Below are positions 6,978 through 15,408 of a DNA stretch of 64,000 nucleotides, piece by piece. Location: assembly GCA_035556135.1 (NCBI GenBank), contig DATMFO010000003.1, positions 1,054,001 to 1,118,000 on the forward strand, given 5' to 3'. The translations under genes and the position numbers were made by a program. Below the pieces are notes generated by a model, which made no database searches, had not been told where the DNA came from, and saw only the letters and a program-made list of their open reading frames with translations. Position 1 is the first letter of the stretch. The number at the start of each line of letters is the position of its first letter. The DNA comes from ZC4RG30 sp035556135. GTDB lineage: Bacteria > Pseudomonadota > Gammaproteobacteria > Steroidobacterales > Steroidobacteraceae.

Positions 6978-8822
6978 TCAGTCCTTCAGCAGTTCCGGAT
7001 CACGCACCGCGCCACGGTCCGCGCTGGTGACCAGCTTCGCATAAGCCTTCAATGCCATCGTTACCTGCCGCTTGCGCGCCACGGCCGGCTTCCAGCCCCG
7101 CGCGGCCTGTGCGGCGCGACGACGTGCAAGCTCCTCATCGCTGACATCGACGCGGATGCTGCGCCCCGGAATGTCGATGACGATGGTGTCGCCGCTCTCC
7201 ACCAGCGCGATGGTGCCGCCCTCCGCAGCCTCTGGTGACACATGGCCGATGGAGAGTCCCGCCGTACCGCCGGAGAAACGCCCGTCGGTGACCAGCGCGC
7301 AGGCCTTGCCCAGTCCACGCGACTTCAGGTAGCTGGTGGGATAGAGCATCTCCTGCATGCCCGGACCGCCGCGCGGGCCCTCGTAGCGGATCAGCACCAC
7401 GTCACCTGCCTTCACGCGGTTGGTGAGGATGGCCTCCACCGCTGCGTCCTGGCTTTCCACCACGTAGGCCGGGCCGCTGAACTTCAGGATGGAGGGATCC
7501 ACGCCCGCGGACTTCACGATGCAGCCACGCCCGGCCAGGTTGCCCCACAGCACGGCCAGGCCGCCGTCCTGGAAATACGCTGCCTCGCGCGAGCGGATGC
7601 AACCCTTCTCACGGTCGAGGTCGAGGTCCGGATACCGGCAGGACTGCGAAAACGCCTTGTCGGTGCGGATACCGGCGGGACCGGCGCGGAAGAAACTGCG
7701 CACGGACTCATCCTGCGTGCGGGCGATGTCCCACTTGTCCAGCGCCGCGGCGAGCGATGGCGAATGCACCGTGGGCATGCCGGTGTTGAGCAGCCCGGCG
7801 CGGTCCAGCTCGCCGAGGATGGCCATCACGCCGCCGGCGCGATGCACGTCTTCCATGTGGTAGTGGCTGGAGGGTGCCACCTTGCACAGCACCGGCACGG
7901 AGCGCGAGAGCCGGTCGATGTCGGCGAGGTTGAAGGCAATGCCGCCCTCCTCTGCGGCCGCCAGGATGTGCAGCACCGTGTTGGTGGACCCACCCATGGC
8001 GATGTCGAGCGTCATCGCGTTCTCGAAGGCGCCCTTGCCGGCGATATTGCGCGGCAGGACGCTTTCATCGCCCTGCTCGTAGTAGCGCTTGGCCAGGTTG
8101 ACCACGACGCGTCCGGCTTCGCGGAACAGGCGCTCACGATCGGTGTGCGTGGCGACGATGGAACCATTGCCCGGCAGCGACAGGCCCAGCGCCTCGGTGA
8201 GGCAGTTCATCGAGTTGGCGGTGAACATGCCCGAGCAGGAGCCGCAGGTCGGGCAGGCCGAGCGCTCGATGTTCTGCACGTCGGCATCGGAAACCTTGTC
8301 GTCGGCGGCGGCCACGATGGCATCCACGAGGTCGAGCGCCACTTCGTTGCCCGCCGCCAGGCGCGTCTTGCCGGCTTCCATCGGCCCGCCGGACACGAAC
8401 ACCACGGGGATGTTCAGCCGCATCGCCGCCATCAGCATGCCCGGGGTGATCTTGTCGCAGTTGGAGATGCACACCAGCGCGTCGGCGCAGTGGGCATTGC
8501 ACATGTACTCCACCGCGTCGGCGATGATCTCGCGCGAGGGCAGGCTGTAGAGCATGCCGTCATGGCCCATGGCGATGCCGTCATCCACTGCGATGGTGTT
8601 GAATTCCTTGCCCACGCCGCCGGCGGCCTCGATCTCCTTGATCACCAGCTGGCCGAGGTCCTTCAGGTGCACGTGGCCCGGCACGAACTGCGTGAATGAG
8701 TTGGCCACGGCGATGATGGGCTTCTGGAAATCCGCGTCCTTCATGCCGGTGGCGCGCCACAGGGAGCGGGCGCCGGCCATGTTGCGGCCGTGGGTGCTGG
8801 TGCGGGAACGGTAGACGGGCAT
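6978..8822 (-). CDS. ilvD: dihydroxy-acid dehydratase
   Basis: 614 residues, the usual IlvD length. It dehydrates 2,3-dihydroxy-isovalerate and 2,3-dihydroxy-3-methylvalerate to the 2-keto acids in valine/isoleucine synthesis, in the cytoplasm, using an Fe-S cluster. Visible family blocks are CISNCDKITPGM, CPTCGSCSGMFTANSMN and the C-terminal GRFSGGTAGLSIGHVSPEA. Three cysteine sites typical of the cluster are kept. It is divergent from a LysR-type gene, an arrangement known for ilvD and ilvR in Caulobacter, so branched-chain amino acid control by that regulator is plausible. Confidence 0.97.
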   Translation of the reverse strand: MPVYRSRTSTHGRNMAGARSLWRATGMKDADFQKPIIAVANSFTQFVPGHVHLKDLGQLVIKEIEAAGGVGKEFNTIAVDDGIAMGHDGMLYSLPSREIIADAVEYMCNAHCADALVCISNCDKITPGMLMAAMRLNIPVVFVSGGPMEAGKTRLAAGNEVALDLVDAIVAAADDKVSDADVQNIERSACPTCGSCSGMFTANSMNCLTEALGLSLPGNGSIVATHTDRERLFREAGRVVVNLAKRYYEQGDESVLPRNIAGKGAFENAMTLDIAMGGSTNTVLHILAAAEEGGIAFNLADIDRLSRSVPVLCKVAPSSHYHMEDVHRAGGVMAILGELDRAGLLNTGMPTVHSPSLAAALDKWDIARTQDESVRSFFRAGPAGIRTDKAFSQSCRYPDLDLDREKGCIRSREAAYFQDGGLAVLWGNLAGRGCIVKSAGVDPSILKFSGPAYVVESQDAAVEAILTNRVKAGDVVLIRYEGPRGGPGMQEMLYPTSYLKSRGLGKACALVTDGRFSGGTAGLSIGHVSPEAAEGGTIALVESGDTIVIDIPGRSIRVDVSDEELARRRAAQAARGWKPAVARKRQVTMALKAYAKLVTSADRGAVRDPELLKD

Positions 8823-8856
8823 GGCAGGACCTGCTGAAAGTACAGGGAAACGGGCG

Positions 8857-8916
8857 CCTATGGTGCCTTGGTCGGGGCCATATGCTCAAATACAATAATT
8901 CCGCCTCCGCCATAGG
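8857..8916. promoter_or_regulatory. candidate LysR operator between ilvD and its divergent regulator
   Basis: The 105-bp divergent region holds CCTATGG (8857-8863), its exact inverted copy CCATAGG (8910-8916), and an internal CCATA (8878-8882) that pairs with TATGG. Dyads at this spacing fit a LysR regulator binding two half-regions in a shared promoter. No canonical T-N11-A box stands out. Confidence 0.35.
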
Positions 8917-8927
8917 AAATCCGAATA

Positions 8928-9812
8928 GTGGAACTGCGCCAGCTGCGCTACTTCATGGCGGTCGCCGAGGCCGGCAATTTCTCCCGCGCCGCGTCAAACC
9001 TGCACATGTCCCAGCCGCCCCTCTCGACGCAGGTGAAGGCCCTGGAGGATGAGCTGGGCGTGCGCCTGCTGGAGCGCACGAACCACGGCGCCACGCTCAC
9101 CCCCGCCGGGGCTGCGTTCCTCGAAGAGGCCCGTGCGGCGCTGACAAGGCTGGAGTCCGCCCGCCGCCGCGCCCAGCTCGTCGGCAAGGGCGACATCGGC
9201 ATGCTGTCGGTGGGCTTTGTGTCCATCGCTGACTATGGCGTGCTGCCGCCCGCATTGAAGAGCTTCCGCGCGGCCTTCCCGCAGGTGGAGGTGCAGCTGC
9301 ATGAACTGACCACCGACGCCCAGATCCGCGAGCTGCGGGCGAACCGGCTGGACATGGGGATCGCGCTGGCGCCGGTGGACGATACGGAACTCGAATTCCG
9401 TCGCCTGCACGATGAGGAACTGGTGCTGGCCCTGCCCTCTGCCTATCGCGCCGGCCGCGCGCAGGATGCCATCGACCTGCGCCTGCTGGCGACGGAGAGT
9501 TTCATCGTGCCCCCGCGTGACATCGCCCCGGGCCTGCACGACGTGATCATCGCCCAGTGCCGCGCCGCCGGCTTCACCCCGCGCATCACGCAGCACGCCC
9601 GGCAGATGCAGACGGTGATCAGCCTGGTATCCAGCGGCATGGGGTTCGCGCTGGTGCCATCCTCCGTGCGCAACCTGAACCGCGCGGGGGTGCAATACCG
9701 GCGACTGCGCGGCAAGGCCGCCAGCGTGGAACTGGGTATCGTGACGCGCAGGCGCGAGAACGGGTTGCTGGTCGAGCGCTTTGCAGAAGCACTGGCTGGA
9801 GCAGTCCGATGA
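8928..9812 (+). CDS. LysR-type transcriptional regulator
   Basis: 294 residues, GTG start at 8928 with AGGA upstream. The N-terminal winged helix-turn-helix (MELRQLRYFMAVAEAGNFS, then AASNLHMSQPPLSTQVKALE) is standard LysR, followed by a two-lobe effector-binding domain from ~90. It is divergent from ilvD, so it most likely controls ilvD and itself. Its stop overlaps the next start (ATGA). The specific effector cannot be read from sequence; a CatM/BenM-like aromatic responder is the alternative. Confidence 0.88.
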   Translation: MELRQLRYFMAVAEAGNFSRAASNLHMSQPPLSTQVKALEDELGVRLLERTNHGATLTPAGAAFLEEARAALTRLESARRRAQLVGKGDIGMLSVGFVSIADYGVLPPALKSFRAAFPQVEVQLHELTTDAQIRELRANRLDMGIALAPVDDTELEFRRLHDEELVLALPSAYRAGRAQDAIDLRLLATESFIVPPRDIAPGLHDVIIAQCRAAGFTPRITQHARQMQTVISLVSSGMGFALVPSSVRNLNRAGVQYRRLRGKAASVELGIVTRRRENGLLVERFAEALAGAVR

Positions 9813-10464
9813 GCAAACGAAACAGCCGGGAGAGAACCACTGGCGTCCGCAACCCCGTACGCAACGCGATGTTTTACGGGCTCCTGGTACTGGCTGGCAT
9901 TGCGATGGTGGTGACGGGAATCGTGCAGATGCGACACACCGGCCGCAGCAGTTCGCCGTGGCTGGCACTTGGGCTGTTCCCCCCCTGCTGGGTCCCTTCT
10001 TCCTTGTGCACTACCTGCGCATGGTGCGGGTGTTCCGTGCCATGCGCGAGGGTCGGGGAGTGATCGCCAGCTGGAGTGTTCCGGCCAGAGAGTTCGCCCG
10101 CTTCTGCGAGCGGGAGCAGGCCATACCGGCGCGGAGCATCCTGGTGAATTACTACAAGCCGCCAGCCGCGACGCCGGCCGAGGGCGTGGAGGTGGTGTTT
10201 TCGGATCGCGGCGTATTGATTGGCGGCGGCTATTTCCCGCTGTCCGTGCGCGGTGGAAGGCGCGTCCAGAGCGTGGAGCATGTGGCCGGGGACCCGCCCG
10301 CCATCCAGTTCGGCATGGGCCTGCACACCAGCGCGCGCACCTCGAGTGCCACAGTCGAGGGCCAGCATCGCCTGCTCCTGCTGCGCGTGCCGGTGGCCCT
10401 CAGTGCCAGGGGGCAGGCCAGCGAGGTCGCGGACCGATTCCGGGCACTCATGAATCGGGCCTGA
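9809..10464 (+). pseudogene. membrane protein gene with single frameshift at a C7 run
   Basis: Starts at 9809 (ATGA overlap with the LysR stop). It encodes a basic N-terminus and one transmembrane helix (FYGLLVLAGIAMVVTGIVQM). After ALGLF the frame breaks at the seven-C run 9979-9985. The plausible continuation (PPLLGPFFLVHYLRMVRVF, then ~150 residues to the stop at 10464) is in another frame and needs one extra C or two fewer. The restored ~218-residue protein would have two transmembrane helices and a soluble C-terminal domain, family unknown. A homopolymer sequencing error is as likely as true inactivation. Confidence 0.6.
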
Positions 10465-10497
10465 CCCGGCCCCTCACGGGGCTGCGGACGGCAGGCC
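10458..10497 (+). terminator. nested hairpin after frameshifted membrane gene
   Basis: Outer arms GGCCTG (10458-10463) and CAGGCC (10492-10497) enclose an inner GCCCC-TCAC-GGGGC hairpin (10469-10482), overlapping and following the stop codon. No T-run follows. The remaining bases to 10606 carry a TATACT -10-like element at 10558-10563 that may serve the next gene. Confidence 0.4.
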
Positions 10498-10615
10498 GGA
10501 CAACTTTTCACATATCGTTCGCGCAGGCAGGCTCGTCGCACTACATATCCGGTTTGCTATACTTGCATGCTACAACCTGTTTGCTGGAAAGCGATCAATC
10601 CGGGGGATGAGCGAT

Positions 10616-11794
10616 ATGGGCAACGGCATCACGCGCCGTGCGGTACTGGGCAGTTTCGCCATGCTGGGAATTGCCTCCGGCCCTGGCAGGGCCCTGGCAG
10701 CAGAGCACAAGAAGTCCACGGTCCACAGGCACTTCTCCAATTCCTACCTCGAGCTCATCCGGCTCCTGAAGGAAGCTGCCGAGATCGAACACGACCTGAT
10801 GGTGCAGTACCTCTATGGCGGCTTCTCGCTGAAGCCTGCGTATGCGGAGATCGTCGGCGCTCCCGCGCCGAGCACGACCTCCTTCATGGGCGTGACCATC
10901 CAGGAGATGCAGCACCTGGGCGCAGTGAACCGCCTGCTCGTGGAACTGGATGCCTCGCCGGTACTGACGCGCCAGGACTTCCCCTACGAGTCCGACATCT
11001 ATCCTTTCGCCTTTGAGCTGACGCCGCTGAGCCCCGCCAGCCTGGCCAAGTTCACGTATTGCGAAGCGGCGCCAGACGCCCTGACCAAGACCAGCAACGG
11101 GGCACCCCGGCTGCTCGACCAGCTGAAGACCACGCTCGGTGGCAGCATTGCGCCGAACCATGTCGGTCATCTCTACGACGCTGTGATCGACACGCTGGAT
11201 GAAGTGAAGAAGGCCGGTGCTGCCCGCCTCGAATTCGACAAGTGGGATGAAGACCTGCACCACATCAAGGATGAGGGTGAAATCGGTCACTTCACGTTCT
11301 TCCAGTCGCTCTATTCCGGAGCGCACCCGCTGCTGAAGAAGACACCGGTCACGTGGACCGTTCCCGCTGGCGATGCCAACAGCCCCTGCTACAAGGTGCC
11401 GCACAATCCGACCGCCTATGCGGGACACGAGCACAGCATCGAGAACGAAGACCTCAGGAAGCTGGCCTGGCTGGGCAACCTGAACTACTGGGTGATGCTG
11501 TCGTTGCTGGATGCCGGCTACCGCCGCAAGTCGCAGCTGGAGATCGCCCTGTCGCAGACGGTGATGATGGGTCCGATCTGGTCCATCGCGAAGTACCTGC
11601 CGACCAAGGGCGCCGCAATTCCCTTCGATCCCCTCAGCATGGGCTTCAAGCCCGGCCTCAGCAGCGCTGCCGACAAGCAGTTCACGCACCTGATGCTGGA
11701 GGAAGCCCGCAGCTACGCGCAGTCGATCGACAAGCTGCTGCCCGGCGACTTCAACATCAAGCTGTACGACCAGCTGCTGGCGACGGTGGGGTGA
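10616..11794 (+). CDS. Tat-exported ferritin-like domain protein
   Basis: 392 residues from the ATG at 10616, which has GGGGG nine bases upstream; an ATG at 10607 in the same frame is possible but too close to that site. The N-terminus is a twin-arginine signal (TRRAVLGSFAMLGIA). Residues ~35-270 match the ferritin-like family found in VioB/RebD-type iminophenyl-pyruvate dimer synthases and related proteins: EAAEIEHDLMVQYLYGGFSL supplies helix-borne Glu/His ligands, with IQEMQHLGAVN and EIGHFTFFQ later. Folding before export suggests a preloaded metal cofactor. No violacein or rebeccamycin genes are nearby, so the reaction is unknown. Confidence 0.75.
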   Translation: MGNGITRRAVLGSFAMLGIASGPGRALAAEHKKSTVHRHFSNSYLELIRLLKEAAEIEHDLMVQYLYGGFSLKPAYAEIVGAPAPSTTSFMGVTIQEMQHLGAVNRLLVELDASPVLTRQDFPYESDIYPFAFELTPLSPASLAKFTYCEAAPDALTKTSNGAPRLLDQLKTTLGGSIAPNHVGHLYDAVIDTLDEVKKAGAARLEFDKWDEDLHHIKDEGEIGHFTFFQSLYSGAHPLLKKTPVTWTVPAGDANSPCYKVPHNPTAYAGHEHSIENEDLRKLAWLGNLNYWVMLSLLDAGYRRKSQLEIALSQTVMMGPIWSIAKYLPTKGAAIPFDPLSMGFKPGLSSAADKQFTHLMLEEARSYAQSIDKLLPGDFNIKLYDQLLATVG

Positions 11795-11800
11795 CAATCC

Positions 11801-11860
11801 GCCGATGGCCCGGGCCATCGGCATGTCAGACTTAACTGCGGAGCCCCGGCCAGGGGCTCC
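11801..11860. terminator. double hairpin between convergent genes
   Basis: A perfect 22-base palindrome (GCCGATGGCCC and its mirror, 11801-11822) and a second stem (GGAGCCCC / GGGGCTCC, 11840-11860) fill the gap between two convergent stop codons. This suggests bidirectional termination. Confidence 0.65.
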
Positions 11861-11871
11861 GGATGATCAGC

Positions 11872-12303
11872 TCAGACCTTGAAGGCCTGGCGGGCGACCA
11901 GGCGCCACTCGCCATTGCGCTTGTGCCAGACCAGCACGAGCGTGAGGTCCGCCTTGGTCACCGCACCATTGGCGCCGCCCACCATGAAGGTGGCCGTGCC
12001 GCGCGTGACTGCGACATCACCTGCCAGGGTACTGGCCAGCTTCACATTCTCGATGGACTTGATCACCGACTGCTTCGTGACCAGCGCGTCGACGAACTCC
12101 CTCTGGTTTTCCACTTTACCCGCGGAGTGGCCATAGGTCAGCTCGGGCCAGGTGATCTTCTCCAGCGCGGCCTTGTCGGCGGCGACGATCGCCTTTGACA
12201 GTGTTTCGTTGGCCTTCGTCACGGCGGCTTCATCGGCCGACTGTGCGTACGCAGGGGAAATGGCGGCAAGCATCAGGGCAAAGGCGGCAATCAGCTTCGA
12301 CAT
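11872..12303 (-). CDS. exported DUF4440/SnoaL-like (NTF2-fold) protein
   Basis: 143 residues. Signal peptide MSKLIAAFALMLAAISPAYA, then a single NTF2-like domain: an N-terminal helix pair (ADEAAVTKANETLSKAIVAAD), the LTYGHSAGKVENQREFVDAL segment and a closing strand WHKRNGEWRLVARQA typical of DUF4440. These small cone-shaped proteins bind or convert small hydrophobic ligands; no catalytic set is evident. It reads towards the ferritin-like gene. Confidence 0.8.
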   Translation of the reverse strand: MSKLIAAFALMLAAISPAYAQSADEAAVTKANETLSKAIVAADKAALEKITWPELTYGHSAGKVENQREFVDALVTKQSVIKSIENVKLASTLAGDVAVTRGTATFMVGGANGAVTKADLTLVLVWHKRNGEWRLVARQAFKV

Positions 12304-12383
12304 TCAATCCTCCAGGCCTTGTTTCTCTTGGCGGATGACGGCCAACTTTATAACCGAACGCGGCACGCTGCACCGCACTTTAC

Positions 12384-12397
12384 GGGGCATTTGCCCC
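12384..12397 (-). terminator. short hairpin after GH62 gene
   Basis: GGGGC-ATTT-GCCCC palindrome 22 bases beyond the minus-strand stop codon of the GH62 gene. Short stem and no T-run, so this is only a weak terminator candidate. Confidence 0.35.
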
Positions 12398-12418
12398 CGA
12401 GGGGTGGGCAGCGCCCAC

Positions 12419-13614
12419 TCAATCCACCGCGCGCAGCAGGCCCAGCTTGTAATGGAGCGCGCCGTAGTCGCCCCGGTTATCGGTTTCGCTGATGCCCTGG
12501 TAAAGAAACAGCAGGTTGTCCGGATCCAGGATCATGCGCTCGTCATTGCTGGCTCGAACCAGCTCGCCGTGGCTGACCTGGATGGACCAGGGTTCGACCC
12601 CGGGTTCGAAGGTCACATTGGCCCTGCCGGCAAACGGCTGTTCCATCGTGTCGAAGCCCTCGATGGGATACCACTCGCCATCGAGGCGGTCCGCGACATA
12701 GGCGCGGTAGTAGCGCACACCCAGCGCCTCCACGATGGTCAGGTACTTGTCGGTACCCTTGATGCGGTAGGTCATGCTGCCTTCGAACACGGTATTGCGG
12801 GTGCCCCGCATCGCCACCACGGGCTTGCTGAAACCGCGGGGGAATTCGGCATAGGTGGTGCGGCTGCGGTAGAAGTTTCCGTCGTCACCGGTGAAGAACA
12901 TATACATGTGCTGGCCATCACCGATGAAGTGATAGTCAATCGGAAGGCGGGGCATGTACTGGCGGTATTGCTCGTCGGAGAAGAAGTTCTCCGGCTTCGT
13001 CCAGGACCCCGGATCGCCAGGGTCTGGCTGGTACTGAAGGCTGGTGCCTGCGTCTGGAAGGTGTAATACCACTTCCCGTGCGGCGGAAAGTAGAACAGTT
13101 CCGGCGCGCACTTGTAGCCGTCGAAGCCGGCATTGTCCATGTAGAAGAGCTTCGCCTCCGGCGCGTCCTTCCAGTCCGCGAAACCCAGGTGGACCATGTT
13201 GAAAGTCCCGCCGCGGGCCGGACGCTGTGCGTCGGGTCGGGTGAGAGGCTCTGCCTGCGGGCCCATGATCATGTTGGCCGTGGCATAGACCTGCCACGTG
13301 CCATCGACCCAGGCCACGGTGGGGTCTTTCACGGAGAACAGGAAATGCGTGCTGTCGTGCTGCGGCACCACCAGCGGGCCGGTCGACACCCACTTCAGCG
13401 GCTTGCCGAGCCGCCCAGGCAATGTATTGGGAACGGGTGCGTGGATCTCCGGCAGCGGGCCGAAATCAACGGCCGGCGGTGGCCCCCGGCTTCCGGGCGG
13501 AGGCCCTGCCGGGGCAGCAGGGTTCGCCGATTGCGCGACCACGCCGCCCGGCAAGCCGGCCAGTCCACCGAGAAGCAGGACGATGCATACTCGAGTGCGG
13601 ATGGTCGAGTTCAT
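12419..13614 (-). pseudogene. GH62 alpha-L-arabinofuranosidase, frameshifted
   Basis: Starts at 13614 with a signal peptide, then a Pro/Gly linker (ANPAAPAGPPPGSRGPPPA). The first frame gives KWVSTGPLVVPQHDSTHFLF, VKDPTVAWVDGTWQVYA and ELFYFPPHGKWYYTFQTQAP. Near 13026-13032 the frame breaks and a second frame continues QPDPGDPGSWTKPENFFSDE, later GDDGNFYRSRTT, TYRIKGTDKYLTIVEALG and SHGELVRAS, ending at 12419. Together these cover a whole GH62 catalytic domain (secreted, removes arabinofuranose from arabinoxylan). One base is missing or two are extra at the break, so it is either a pseudogene or a sequencing error. Confidence 0.8.
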
Positions 13615-13617
13615 GGG

Positions 13618-14472
13618 TCAGGGCCAGTTCTTGCGTTGCGTGCTGGTCCACGGCGCGGTGCAAAGCACGCAGTCGTCACCGAAGAAATACTTCCTGGCGT
13701 CCTGGTCGCCGTAGATCCAGTAGCGCAGCCAGGCAATCATGGCGGGCGCTTCCACGCCCGACTGCACACCGTCGACAGAGCGTGACGGATAACCGTGGTT
13801 GGCATCCTTCACCAGAGTGAAGAATGTCGGCACCTGCGACGCGTCGTAGGTCGGAGCCAGCCAGGAGCGGCCGTCCCGCATCACGTCGGCGGTGCCGCCG
13901 AGCAACAGCAGGGTGCCGTGCAGCGCCGCTTCTGCGCTGTGACCATGGATGGAAACCACCGTGACGATGGCCTTGTGCGCACCGATGTCGACGGCGCCCG
14001 TTCCTCCCACGGAGTAACCCATCGACGCCGCGCGATCGACGTCGAGCTTTCCCTGGAAGACGCTGCCAGTGACGCTGTTCTGGGCGATGAGCCAGTCCAG
14101 GCCAGCGGTCATGCGCCGGTTGTTCTCCGCGTCACGGGGCCCGCCGTCCAGCTGCCTGCCAATGATCACGAAGCCGTGCGAGGCAATCCTGCGCTGCAGG
14201 TCCACCAGCGAATCCATCGAGCCCCCGATGCCGGGACCGAAAATGATGGGAGCATGCTTGAAGCCGTTGCTGCCCAGGGTCTGCGGCCGGACGATGGTGT
14301 AGGTACCGTCCGGCCCCGTGCCGCCTTCGACCACTGTCGTGAACGGCCCGAGGTCGGTGTAGTTGCTGGCGGGTGGGAGCGCCGAGGCCCTGGCCGTTGA
14401 CCCGGGCTGGACATTGGCACATGCCGCCAGCAAAGCAGCCGCGAGGGCTGCCACCAGGAGTCGTGTCTTCAT
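13618..14472 (-). CDS. alpha/beta hydrolase lipoprotein (PET-hydrolase/chlorophyllase-like)
   Basis: 284 residues. The lipobox LLAAC (Cys18) predicts a lipid anchor. The fold is the same as the hydrolase at 2103-3236: nucleophile elbow GYSVGG (Ser154), Asp196 (GGTADVM) and His226 (ANHGYP). The C-terminus has YFFGDDCVLCTAPW, matching the CVPC segment of that paralogue. It lacks the Gly/Pro insertion, going directly from RQLDGGPRDAENN to the helix before the elbow. The stop is 3 bp before the GH62 start on the same strand, so the two are probably one operon. Likely an esterase on the outer membrane or in the periplasm. Confidence 0.78.
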   Translation of the reverse strand: MKTRLLVAALAAALLAACANVQPGSTARASALPPASNYTDLGPFTTVVEGGTGPDGTYTIVRPQTLGSNGFKHAPIIFGPGIGGSMDSLVDLQRRIASHGFVIIGRQLDGGPRDAENNRRMTAGLDWLIAQNSVTGSVFQGKLDVDRAASMGYSVGGTGAVDIGAHKAIVTVVSIHGHSAEAALHGTLLLLGGTADVMRDGRSWLAPTYDASQVPTFFTLVKDANHGYPSRSVDGVQSGVEAPAMIAWLRYWIYGDQDARKYFFGDDCVLCTAPWTSTQRKNWP

Positions 14473-14610
14473 GACTGGAACCTGCCTTTGGACGTTTGGG
14501 CTGCCGGTGAGATTACGGTGTAACCGGCCGCCCATGCCATCAGGGCTGCAATCTTTACAGTTCCAGGGCACCGGCCCATAGTTCCGGCAGCAATTCGCAT
14601 GGAGCAGCTC

Positions 14611-15408
14611 ATGAAGCAGATTTCGAAGAGGGGCGTCATGATGATGAGCCTCGCAGTGGCTGCGACAGGTGCCGCGAGCTTCTCCTTTCTCACTGCGCAG
14701 GCAGCCGCTCCTCCGGCTGGAGGAGCACTTCCGGCGCCCGCGGCACCCACCGTGCCTCCCGGACCTGCTCCGGGGCCCAATGATCCGGCAAGGATGAGCT
14801 TCTTCGTCACCAGCACCGCGCCGGGCGGTGGCGATCTGGGAGGCATCGCTGGCGCAGATGCCCATTGCGCCACCCTCGCGCGGGCGGCCGGCTCGCCAGC
14901 GGGCAAGACCTGGCGCGCTTATCTTTCCCTGGCTCCGATGGGCAGCCAGCGGCAGGTCGATGCGCGGGACCGGATCGGCAAAGGCCCGTGGTTCAACGCC
15001 AAGGGTGTCGAGATCGCCTCCAGCGTCGATGAGCTGCACGGCGAGAACCCCAGGATGAGCAAGGCCACCATCCTCACGGAGAAGGGCGAAGTGAATCCCG
15101 GTCGCGGCGATACGCCGAATGTGCATGATGCGTTGACTGGCTCCAACGCCCAGGGGCGCCTGGCTCCACCTGAAGTGAACGCCCCGCGCGGAGATGAACC
15201 GCCGACGCCGCTGCCGCCGAACATGACCTGCAACAACTGGACGAGCAATGATCCCGTCCTGGTCACGATGCAGGGACACATCGATCGCCAGGGATTCGTG
15301 CCCGCCGCCACATCCTGGAATGCCGCGCATCCTTCGCGGGGCTGCAGTGTCGCCGGAATCGCGTCGACGGGAAGCAAGGGACAGTTCTACTGCTTCGCCA
15401 CCAACTGA
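14611..15408 (+). CDS. exported lectin-like (DUF1554-type fold) protein
   Basis: 265 residues from the ATG at 14611, chosen because GGAG lies 7 bases upstream; an ATG at 14599 is possible. Signal peptide, then a Pro/Ala/Gly linker (~30-55). The domain opening FFVTSTAPGGGDLGGIAGAD and CATLARAAGSPAGKTWRAYLS matches the C-type-lectin-like DUF1554 pattern in exported bacterial proteins. Cysteines in the C-terminal part (MTCNNW, RGCSVAG, FYCFA) would form disulfides. Its stop and the next start share a base (TGATG), so it is translationally coupled to the caspase-fold peptidase. Confidence 0.65.
   Translation: MKQISKRGVMMMSLAVAATGAASFSFLTAQAAAPPAGGALPAPAAPTVPPGPAPGPNDPARMSFFVTSTAPGGGDLGGIAGADAHCATLARAAGSPAGKTWRAYLSLAPMGSQRQVDARDRIGKGPWFNAKGVEIASSVDELHGENPRMSKATILTEKGEVNPGRGDTPNVHDALTGSNAQGRLAPPEVNAPRGDEPPTPLPPNMTCNNWTSNDPVLVTMQGHIDRQGFVPAATSWNAAHPSRGCSVAGIASTGSKGQFYCFATN

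Noticed and set aside
7242..8699. A 485-codon plus-strand open frame opposite ilvD.
   Set aside because: Antisense shadow of a conserved enzyme gene; no ribosome site and a low-complexity His/Arg-rich translation.
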